This document shows, piece after piece, positions 7,752 to 14,011 of a stretch of 32,604 nucleotides of DNA. This DNA is from an uncultured Prevotellaceae bacterium (lineage in GTDB: Bacteria; Bacteroidota; Bacteroidia; Bacteroidales; Bacteroidaceae), in NCBI GenBank assembly GCA_947303855.1, contig CAMYZO010000034.1:1-32604 (forward strand), given 5' to 3'. The translations under genes were made by a program, and so were the position numbers. Below the pieces are notes generated by a model. It did not search any database, had not been told where the DNA came from, and saw only the letters and a list, made by a program, of their open reading frames with translations. Position 1 is the first letter of the stretch, and each line of letters opens with the position of its first letter.

Positions 7752-8565
7752 AGGAAAAGATATTGAGGGAACTGCCTCCAAGGTAACTACTCCCCTCCCT
7801 CACAGGGAGGGGCGGGGGGAGGGTCGCCCTGTCATTGAACTGCAGAACGTGAAGCGGTACTTCCAGGTAGGCTCTGAGACGGTGAAGGCTCTGCGTGGTG
7901 TGTCGTTCAAGATCTATGAGGGCGAGTTTGTCACCATCCAGGGCACATCAGGCTCCGGCAAGTCAACGCTGCTGAACCAGCTGGGTTGCCTCGACACGCC
8001 GACCTCGGGAGAGTATTTCCTTGACGGCATCTCCGTCCGCACGATGTCGAAGACGCAGCGTGCCCATCTCCGTAACCAGAAGATTGGCTTTGTCTTCCAG
8101 AACTATAACCTGTTGGCAAAGACCACTGCCGTGGAGAACGTGGAACTGCCGCTGATGTACAACTCGAAGTACAACGCAGAACAGCGCCGCGAGGCAGCCA
8201 TCAAGGCGTTGCAGGCCGTGGGTCTGGGCGACCGTCTCTATCATAAGTCCAACGAGATGTCGGGTGGACAGATGCAGCGTGTGGCCATCGCCCGCGCCCT
8301 GGTCAACGACCCCGCTGTGCTGCTTGCCGACGAGGCTACCGGTAACCTTGACACCCGCACGTCGTTCGAGATGCTGGTGCTCTTCCAGGAACTCTACCGC
8401 AAGGGCCACACCATCATCTTTGTGACCCACAACCCTGAGATTGCCGAGTATTCGAGCCGTAATATCAACCTGCGCGACGGCAAGATTCGCGAGGACACCA
8501 TCAATACCAACATCAAGTCGGCAGCCGAGGCCCTGGCCGCCCTGCCGATGCCGCAGGATGATTAG
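7744..8565 (+). CDS. MacB-type ABC transporter ATPase
   Basis: 273 residues. It is a LolD/MacB-family nucleotide-binding domain: Walker A GTSGSGKST (67-75), Q-loop FVFQNYNLLAK, signature MSGGQMQRVAIARAL, Walker B VLLADEATGNLD and H-loop IFVTHN are all intact. Family members normally begin at the IELQNVKRYFQVG strand, about residue 31 here. No usable ATG exists at that point (the codons before Ile31 are CCT GTC), so translation most simply starts at 7744, overlapping the DUF559 stop and passing through repeat D. The result is a 30-residue N-terminal extension. It drives the permease encoded at 8734-9951 as part of a MacAB-TolC-like pump. The substrate is not predictable. Confidence 0.9.
   Translation: MNKGKDIEGTASKVTTPLPHREGRGEGRPVIELQNVKRYFQVGSETVKALRGVSFKIYEGEFVTIQGTSGSGKSTLLNQLGCLDTPTSGEYFLDGISVRTMSKTQRAHLRNQKIGFVFQNYNLLAKTTAVENVELPLMYNSKYNAEQRREAAIKALQAVGLGDRLYHKSNEMSGGQMQRVAIARALVNDPAVLLADEATGNLDTRTSFEMLVLFQELYRKGHTIIFVTHNPEIAEYSSRNINLRDGKIREDTINTNIKSAAEALAALPMPQDD
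7784..7826 (-). repeat. Palindromic element copy D (minus orientation), inside the ATPase reading frame
   Basis: On the minus strand it reads as arm GACCCTCCCCCCG, stem CCCCTCCCT, loop GTG, stem AGGGAGGGG (plus coordinates 7792-7812), then AGTAGTTACC. The loop and the GTTAC tail match copy A. It is translated as residues TTPLPHREGRGEGR near the start of the ABC ATPase. Confidence 0.88.
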
Positions 8566-8566
8566 T

Positions 8567-8611
8567 ACCCACCCCCAGCCCCTCCCGTCCGGGAGGGGAG
8601 TCTGGTTAGAC
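8567..8611 (+). repeat. Palindromic element copy E (plus orientation)
   Basis: ACCCACCCCCAG (8567-8578), stem CCCCTCCCG (8579-8587), loop TC, stem CGGGAGGGG (8590-8598), then AGTCTGGTTAGAC. It begins one base after the ATPase stop codon. The loop differs from copies A-D (CGTCCG), so stems are conserved while loops vary. Confidence 0.88.
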
Positions 8612-8687
8612 TATAGGCAGAACAATAAGGGTGGTATTGTAGAATGATTAATTTGTAAACCATTAGTATTAAAGGAGACCCCGCAAA

Positions 8688-8731
8688 AGTAACTAATCGC
8701 CCCTCACGTTCGGGAGGGGATGGGGGTGGGT
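8688..8731 (-). repeat. Palindromic element copy F (minus orientation)
   Basis: On the minus strand it reads as ACCCACCCCCAT, then stem CCCCTCCCG, loop AA, stem CGTGAGGGG (one mismatch), then a TAGTTAC tail. It ends two bases before the permease ATG at 8734. With copy E it brackets about 76-100 bases of AT-rich sequence (8612-8687) that holds no ORF, making the third inverted pair in this operon. Confidence 0.85.
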
Positions 8732-8733
8732 AA

Positions 8734-9951
8734 ATGAACATACTGAATCTATTTAAAGTAAGCCTGAAGGCCGTGGCCAACAACAAGATGCGGTCGTTCC
8801 TGTCGATGTTGGGCATCATCATCGGCGTGGCTGCCGTTATCATCATGATGGCCATCGGACAAGGCTCAAAAGAGAGCATCCGTCAGGAACTGTCTACCAT
8901 GGGTACCAACCTGCTGACCATCCGTCCCGGTGCCGATATGCGCGGTGGCGTGCGTCAGGACCCGTCAGCCATGCAGACGCTGAAAATGGCCGACTACGAG
9001 CGTATCCTGCGTGAGAAGCGCTTCGTGACGAAGGTGTCGCCGGAGGTCACCGCCAGTGGTCAGGTCATCTATGGCAACAACAACACCAACACGTCGCTGT
9101 ATGGTGAGTCGCCGGAATATCTGGATATTAAGCTGTGGAACGTGGAGGAAGGCGAGTGCTTTACTGACGAAGACATCAAGAAAGCCGCCAAGGTGGTGGT
9201 CGTCGGCAAGACCGTCGTCAAAGAGCTGTTTGGCGACAATGTAGACCCCATTGGCAAGACCATCCGTTTCAAGTCTATCCCCATGCGCATCATCGGCGTA
9301 CTGAAATCGAAGGGCTATAACAACTGGGGTATGGACCAGGACAACGTCATGATTGCTCCCTATAGCACCGTCATGAAACGTATTGCCGCCCAGACCTGGT
9401 TCTCCAGCATCGTCTGCTCGGCTGTCACCGAGGAGCTCTCCGATGCGGCCATTGAGGAGCTGACCCAGATTCTCCGCGATAACCATAAGCTGAAGGAAGA
9501 ATCTGTCGACGACTTCACCATCCGCTCACAGGCCGAGATGATGGAGACGATGTCAAGCACCATGGACACGGTGACGCTGATCCTCGTCGTGGCCGCAGCC
9601 TTCTCGCTGTTGGTGGCTGGCATCGGCATCATGAACATCATGCTCGTCTCCGTCACAGAGCGTACCAAGGAGATAGGCCTGCGTATGGCCGTCGGTGCTA
9701 CCGGACCCGTCATCTCACTGCAGTTCCTCATTGAGTCGGTGCTCATCAGCGTCACCGGCGGACTGCTGGGCATCCTTGTGGGAAGCGCCGTCAGCAGCTT
9801 CCTGCCGATGATGGGTATGCCGTCCAGTGTGCCCGCCTGGTCGGTCTACGTGTCGTTCCTCGTCTGTGTGTTCATCGGCATCCTCTTCGGCTATATCCCG
9901 GCCCAGAAGGCTGCCAATATGGATCCCATCGAGGCCATCCGTCACGAATGA
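8734..9951 (+). CDS. MacB-type ABC permease (FtsX/MacB_PCD)
   Basis: 405 residues. An N-terminal membrane segment (about residues 21-42, after KAVANNKMRSFLSMLG) is followed by a periplasmic MacB core domain (about 45-270). Three C-terminal membrane helices include the typical RTKEIGLRMAVGA loop. This is the permease partner of the ATPase encoded just upstream; together with the MacA-like adaptor and TolC it completes a tripartite efflux pump for an unknown substrate (macrolides, peptides and lipopeptides are known for the family). The ATG directly follows repeat F, whose G-rich end takes the ribosome-binding position. The last 10 bases overlap the 3' end of the convergent membrane-protein gene. 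Confidence 0.9.
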   Translation: MNILNLFKVSLKAVANNKMRSFLSMLGIIIGVAAVIIMMAIGQGSKESIRQELSTMGTNLLTIRPGADMRGGVRQDPSAMQTLKMADYERILREKRFVTKVSPEVTASGQVIYGNNNTNTSLYGESPEYLDIKLWNVEEGECFTDEDIKKAAKVVVVGKTVVKELFGDNVDPIGKTIRFKSIPMRIIGVLKSKGYNNWGMDQDNVMIAPYSTVMKRIAAQTWFSSIVCSAVTEELSDAAIEELTQILRDNHKLKEESVDDFTIRSQAEMMETMSSTMDTVTLILVVAAAFSLLVAGIGIMNIMLVSVTERTKEIGLRMAVGATGPVISLQFLIESVLISVTGGLLGILVGSAVSSFLPMMGMPSSVPAWSVYVSFLVCVFIGILFGYIPAQKAANMDPIEAIRHE

Positions 9952-10814
9952 CTTTTCCTGGCAGACCAGGCCAGATAGGAGCCTACTGCCAGGAAAGCCA
10001 ACAGGATGCACACCATCTCTGTGACATGCTCAAAGGGATAGACCCATATCTCCTTGAAGAAGTTCAGGCGTCCGAGAATCTCGACGGGCGTCCAGAAGAC
10101 GATGACTGTCGGTATGGCCATACGGATGTTGGCTCCCCATGACGGTCGGCTCAGCTGATTGCGGAAAATGAGGAACGAGCCCGCCAGGCAGATGGCGCCC
10201 ACGATCTTTGTCAGCGGATGGTGGTCGCCAACGAACTCCTTGTCATAGAGGAACATCAGCAGCAGGTAGCTTGCCCAGAGAATCATGTTCAGTTCCTCGA
10301 AGACAACGATGGAGGTATGCCGCGTCATGGGGCGTGCCACGATGATATCCCGCTTCGCACCGAACAGATGGCGCTGAATCCAATTGAAGAAATTGCAGCC
10401 CGAGCGGATGCTGAACACATAGATGAGCATGAACATCATGAAAAAGCCAAACGAGGCCGGCAGTATCAGGTATTCCGGTTTGGTCACCACGACACCGTCC
10501 TCGATGAGCGGCTGAACGCCGAAGCGGTCGGCAAAATATTTAAACAGGAACTCCACCCAGCCCGTCCAGAAGAGCAGACCGCCAAAGAGTCCCCATAATG
10601 TCTGGCGGGTGTCACCCTTGGCAAACACGCCAATGATGGTCAAAAGCAGTCCGACACCTCCCATGGCTAAGGCCGCATAGTGGAGGGCCGTGGGTGTCAT
10701 TGTCTTCTCCATGATAATCATCATGGCATGGCCTAAGGGCATGGTGAACAGGACGAGCAGAAAGGAGGTGATGCTACGTCCCCAATACAGTTTTCTTGTT
10801 TCCATTTTCATCAT
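9942..10814 (-). CDS. Unidentified 8-TM integral membrane protein
   Basis: About 290 residues from the ATG at 10814 (MMKMETRKLYW; starts at 10811 and 10805 are also possible). A longer reading would begin inside the promoter. Eight hydrophobic segments are visible, for example SFLLVLFTMPLGHAMMII, LALAMGG-type helices near residue 50, GFFMMFMLIYVF and VCILLAFLAVGSYLAW. Charged loops include LFGAKRDIIVARPMTRHTS. I do not recognise the family and see no catalytic motif. It is a single gene, convergent with the efflux operon (10-base overlap) and divergent from the SusC/D-type locus. Its promoter contains a 9-bp dyad suggestive of repressor control. Confidence 0.75.
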   Translation of the reverse strand: MMKMETRKLYWGRSITSFLLVLFTMPLGHAMMIIMEKTMTPTALHYAALAMGGVGLLLTIIGVFAKGDTRQTLWGLFGGLLFWTGWVEFLFKYFADRFGVQPLIEDGVVVTKPEYLILPASFGFFMMFMLIYVFSIRSGCNFFNWIQRHLFGAKRDIIVARPMTRHTSIVVFEELNMILWASYLLLMFLYDKEFVGDHHPLTKIVGAICLAGSFLIFRNQLSRPSWGANIRMAIPTVIVFWTPVEILGRLNFFKEIWVYPFEHVTEMVCILLAFLAVGSYLAWSARKSHS

Positions 10815-10831
10815 TATTGGTGATTTTGGCG

Positions 10832-10860
10832 GCAAAGTTACTTGAAAAATATCAAGTAAC
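10832..10860 (-). promoter_or_regulatory. Promoter with embedded operator-like dyad
   Basis: On the minus strand, TTG lies 20 bases before TAACTTTGC (10832-10840), a good Bacteroidetes promoter for the membrane-protein gene. Between and overlapping these elements is a perfect 9-bp inverted repeat, GTTACTTGA (10837-10845) and TCAAGTAAC (10852-10860), separated by AAAATA. A dimeric regulator bound here would cover the promoter spacer. The bound factor is unknown. Confidence 0.6.
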
Positions 10861-10917
10861 CAAGCAAAATACGAAAATTCACAACAAATAGGTATAGCGT
10901 AAAACGAAAAATAGTTG

Positions 10918-10925
10918 TACCTTTG
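10918..10925 (+). promoter_or_regulatory. -7 box of the SusC/D-type locus
   Basis: TACCTTTG at 10918-10925, followed by TCGGCGAA, lies only 8 bases before the ATG at 10934, implying an almost leaderless mRNA. No good -33 element is seen at the expected distance. The downstream sequence CTTTGTCGGCGAAA (10921-10934) is identical to 24640-24653 ahead of the methyltransferase fusion. Confidence 0.5.
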
Positions 10926-10933
10926 TCGGCGAA

Positions 10934-12706
10934 ATGAGAATCAGAAGCACTATCGTCGCCCTACTGCTGCAACTGGCTGTGCCCGTTTGTGGACAAGTGA
11001 CAGACCTGTTGGTCAGTGGCGAGGAATTGTGTGCCACTAACCGTATGAACGTAGGAGCAGCCTTGAGGCTCTTAGTGCCCGAAACCAGCGGCGACGTGCT
11101 ACTGTTGATTGACGGTGCCCGCCAGGAAGTGGGGACGCTGGAGATGCTGTCGGTCTACGACGTGGCTGCCGTACGTATCATGCGCAACAGCGGACAGCAG
11201 ATGCGGTGGTGTACACGTCACCAGACCATTGTCGAGCTAACGACGCGAAAGATGAAAGGCGGCAATGTCAACGCCACGTACCACGGCGACTGGTCTATAG
11301 GCAGGCAGCATCGCCATCAAGCTGACGTGGAGGGCAGTGACAGCATCGTGGGCTACCTGCTGTCGGCTTACGGCGTCTCAAAGCGAGATGACGGAGACCA
11401 AGACGAGGATGACTTGGGTTTGCGTGCCTATATCTCCTACCGCAGAGGAGGGCTGCATTTGCACAACGATATTGGTTTCCGCCACTCGGACGTGGAAACC
11501 GGAGCTGGTTCCTTCACGGAACACCGTACGGCACGGCTGACCGACCGCTTTGGCGGTGAGCTGAAAATCATGAAGGGACTGCGGCTGACGGGCGATTTCT
11601 CTTTTGCCTATCGCCACACAACGAGCGACTGTTTCCTATCACCTTCTTCCGACGTGTTTGCCGGCATTGAAGATGCCCGTCAGCGCGGGTCATACCAGAA
11701 GGGAGTGACGAGAGACCTCACCTATGAGGGCGGTCTGCAGCTGCAGGGATCCTGGAAAACAGAGCGCGGAGCGTGGCGGGCCGAGGCCGGCACCCGTCTC
11801 TACAGTGGCCAGCTGGAGGGTGACAGCTATGGCGGTATCGGCATCCTGAGCGACCGCATGGCATACATCTCCTTCACCTTGGGCTACGACACCGCTGGCG
11901 TCAGACAGGCATCCCGTCAGTATGAACGTACACTCACCTCATGGGCTATCGTGGGCTATGAGCTGGATGGCCGCTACGGTGTGAACGGCGGCGTCAGCCT
12001 CTGGCACTCGTCGCTGCTGGCTCCTCACCACAGGACGGCGATGCGTGGCTATGGCGAGGTGTACTGGAAGGTGAGCCAACCAGCCAATATGATGGTGGCC
12101 TTCAGCCACAGCATCACGGGATTCGTGCCTTTCAGCAACCAGGATTTTTCAACGCTCTACGTGAACCGCAACGACGAGCAGTACATCTATAATTACTATC
12201 TGACGGGGACGCGGCTGGTGCATGAGGCCGATGAAGACCTGAGACCGGCACGCACCACCACCGAGCAGCTGTCGGTCAACGCCACATGGCGCCGACTGGC
12301 GGCCATGCTGCGACTCTATCATGAAGAGACCAAGTATGCGCCACTGCCTGCCAACAACGGTGTGGAACTGGACACACGGGTACCGCTTGTGAGCCAGAAG
12401 TCATTCCGCCTGTCAGCAGGTGCCGGCATCCGCTACGACCATCTGACCCGCGGCCATCTGACGGTGCAGGCCAACAGCGGCCCGTGGGATGCGCATGTCG
12501 CCATCGGTGGCGACGACGACCTGGGGCAGAGCAGTGTGCAACTGAACTACAGGTTCCTGCCCGCGAAAGCCCCTGGTGCCGGAAAGACGGTACTTGGCGC
12601 GAAGAGCTTAGCGCTGGGCGCATCGGTGCTGAACCCCGTCCGTTGGCAACCTGACGGCTGGACACAGCCCCGACAATATGTTCTTTCACTTAGCTTCGGT
12701 TTTTGA
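10934..12706 (+). CDS. Small SusC-like outer-membrane barrel with reduced plug
   Basis: 590 residues with a signal peptide ending near VCGQ (about residue 21). Residues about 35-105 look like the end of a SusC/TonB-receptor plug: LLLIDGARQEV, LEMLSVYDVAAVRIMRNSG and TIVELTTRK correspond to the IDG, DIESIxVLKDAS and VVxITTKKG positions of SusC. Alternating amphipathic strands rich in Tyr, Arg and Gly follow, and the protein ends in LSLSFGF, an outer-membrane barrel C-terminus with terminal Phe. The carboxypeptidase-like N-terminal domain and a clear TonB box are missing, and the length is little over half that of SusC. It is followed 3 bases later by a SusD gene. It probably forms a reduced transporter or accessory barrel. 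Confidence 0.65.
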   Translation: MRIRSTIVALLLQLAVPVCGQVTDLLVSGEELCATNRMNVGAALRLLVPETSGDVLLLIDGARQEVGTLEMLSVYDVAAVRIMRNSGQQMRWCTRHQTIVELTTRKMKGGNVNATYHGDWSIGRQHRHQADVEGSDSIVGYLLSAYGVSKRDDGDQDEDDLGLRAYISYRRGGLHLHNDIGFRHSDVETGAGSFTEHRTARLTDRFGGELKIMKGLRLTGDFSFAYRHTTSDCFLSPSSDVFAGIEDARQRGSYQKGVTRDLTYEGGLQLQGSWKTERGAWRAEAGTRLYSGQLEGDSYGGIGILSDRMAYISFTLGYDTAGVRQASRQYERTLTSWAIVGYELDGRYGVNGGVSLWHSSLLAPHHRTAMRGYGEVYWKVSQPANMMVAFSHSITGFVPFSNQDFSTLYVNRNDEQYIYNYYLTGTRLVHEADEDLRPARTTTEQLSVNATWRRLAAMLRLYHEETKYAPLPANNGVELDTRVPLVSQKSFRLSAGAGIRYDHLTRGHLTVQANSGPWDAHVAIGGDDDLGQSSVQLNYRFLPAKAPGAGKTVLGAKSLALGASVLNPVRWQPDGWTQPRQYVLSLSFGF

Positions 12707-12709
12707 CGC

Positions 12710-14011
12710 ATGAGACAGCTGACCCATATCCTCATACTGACAGCGGCACTGCTGATGACGGCCTGCGACGACTTCTTCGACAAGCGGGACGACAGTCAGG
12801 CTATTGACGAACAGCGTTTCTTCAGCGACGAGAGCGCTTTCCGTCAGGCCATGACCGATGCCTATATCCAGTTGCGCGACACCACCCTCTATGGCGGCAC
12901 GCTGACACTGACGCTGCTGGAACAGGCCGCCGGTACGCTGACGCCCTTTGATGCCACTACCGAGGTTGCTGCCCGTGAAGGACTGACGGCCCCGCAGGTG
13001 AAAGCTCGCCTTGACAGCACGAAGACTGCTGCCGAGCGCGTCATCAACGCCTGCAACCACATCGTTGCTGCCGCCACGCCTCAACAGCTGAAGACCGATG
13101 AGGTGCGCATGGCTGTCGGCGAGGCTTACGCCCTGCGCGCTGCCCTGCGCTTCGACCTCTGCCGCCTGCAGCTGGTACAGGATGACGTGCTCCCAACCGT
13201 TGAGAGCGACCTGAGCACTGCTGCCACCCTGCTCCGCGACAGCGACCCGCTGGTGACAACCACCAGTCAGACCACAGTCCCCGTAGGGCGCCAGGACCGG
13301 CGGCTGCGCACCATGATGTTCAACTGGTATGCCGTCAAGGCCCTACAGGCACGTATCGCCCTGTGGCAGGGACGCTATGACGACGTGCTGACAGCCGCCG
13401 ACAGCGTCATGGCACCACTGGAGACGCTTGCTGAGCGCTACCGTGTCTTCTATTACATGCAGCCTGGCAAGTACGGTGCCGACTTCTGCTTCTCACGCGA
13501 GTTTCTCTTCGGCATCGCCACCCTGCCAGCAGGTTTCCCGGCACTCAGCGACCGGCTCTTCGCTGAGCTGGGAGTCAGGACTACCAGCCGTCTGCACACC
13601 ATCTATACCGATGCTGCCGACATCCGTTACCGTGCCTGGTTCCGGCAGTCGGCCGATGGCAACGGCTACACCATGGCCCGTAAGTTCGGGTCTGAGACGC
13701 TGCTCTCGGGCTATGTGGTCAGTGCCACTGGCAGCGAGATGCAGTTGCCAGCCTCCATTCCATATATCAAATTAGGTGAGGTGGCGCTCATGGCCGCCGA
13801 GGCCCTCAACGAAACGGGGCACCCGACAGAGGCGCTCACACAGATAGAACAGCTGCGACAGACGAGAGGCATTGAAACGGCTCCCGTCCAGCAGACTGTT
13901 GCCGCGACGGCTGACCGCGAGGCGGTCCGCCAGCTGATCATGGCCGAACGCGAGCGTGAGCTTTTCGGTGAAGGGCAGCTCTACTATTACTATCAACGCG
14001 AGAGAAAATGA
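12710..14011 (+). CDS. RagB/SusD-family outer-membrane lipoprotein (first copy)
   Basis: 433 residues, lipobox LMTAC with lipidated Cys at about residue 19, then the CDDFFDK start typical of SusD proteins. TPR-like helices (EAYALRAALRFDLCRLQ) and the C-terminal ERERELFGEGQLYYYYQR segment are diagnostic. SusD proteins form a surface lid over the SusC barrel and bind the nutrient. This copy follows the small barrel by 3 bases and its TGA overlaps the ATG of the full SusC (ATGA at 14008-14011), so translation is coupled. It may serve the small barrel, the full SusC or both. Confidence 0.88.
   Translation: MRQLTHILILTAALLMTACDDFFDKRDDSQAIDEQRFFSDESAFRQAMTDAYIQLRDTTLYGGTLTLTLLEQAAGTLTPFDATTEVAAREGLTAPQVKARLDSTKTAAERVINACNHIVAAATPQQLKTDEVRMAVGEAYALRAALRFDLCRLQLVQDDVLPTVESDLSTAATLLRDSDPLVTTTSQTTVPVGRQDRRLRTMMFNWYAVKALQARIALWQGRYDDVLTAADSVMAPLETLAERYRVFYYMQPGKYGADFCFSREFLFGIATLPAGFPALSDRLFAELGVRTTSRLHTIYTDAADIRYRAWFRQSADGNGYTMARKFGSETLLSGYVVSATGSEMQLPASIPYIKLGEVALMAAEALNETGHPTEALTQIEQLRQTRGIETAPVQQTVAATADREAVRQLIMAERERELFGEGQLYYYYQRERK

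Larger units (their letters stand above)
7332..7826 (+). mobile_element. Candidate mobile unit: inverted palindromic repeats flanking a DUF559 gene
   Basis: Repeat C (plus) at 7332-7366 and repeat D (minus) at 7784-7826 form inverted termini around a single gene for a DUF559 nuclease, about 495 bp in all. The gene is visibly AT-richer than the efflux genes around it. It separates an adaptor and an ATPase gene that are normally adjacent, which argues for insertion. The same repeat pairs without a gene sit at the other two junctions of the operon, as expected of non-autonomous derivatives. No target-site duplication was identified. Mobility is inference; the repeat pairs are directly visible. 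Confidence 0.55.

Noticed and set aside
6008..8731. GC-rich palindromes read as intrinsic terminators
   Set aside because: They lack a following T run, occur in both orientations, and lie between genes of one operon, some within coding frames.
6008..8731. Repeated palindromes as a CRISPR array
   Set aside because: Spacing is irregular (tens to hundreds of bases), orientation alternates, and genes lie between the copies.
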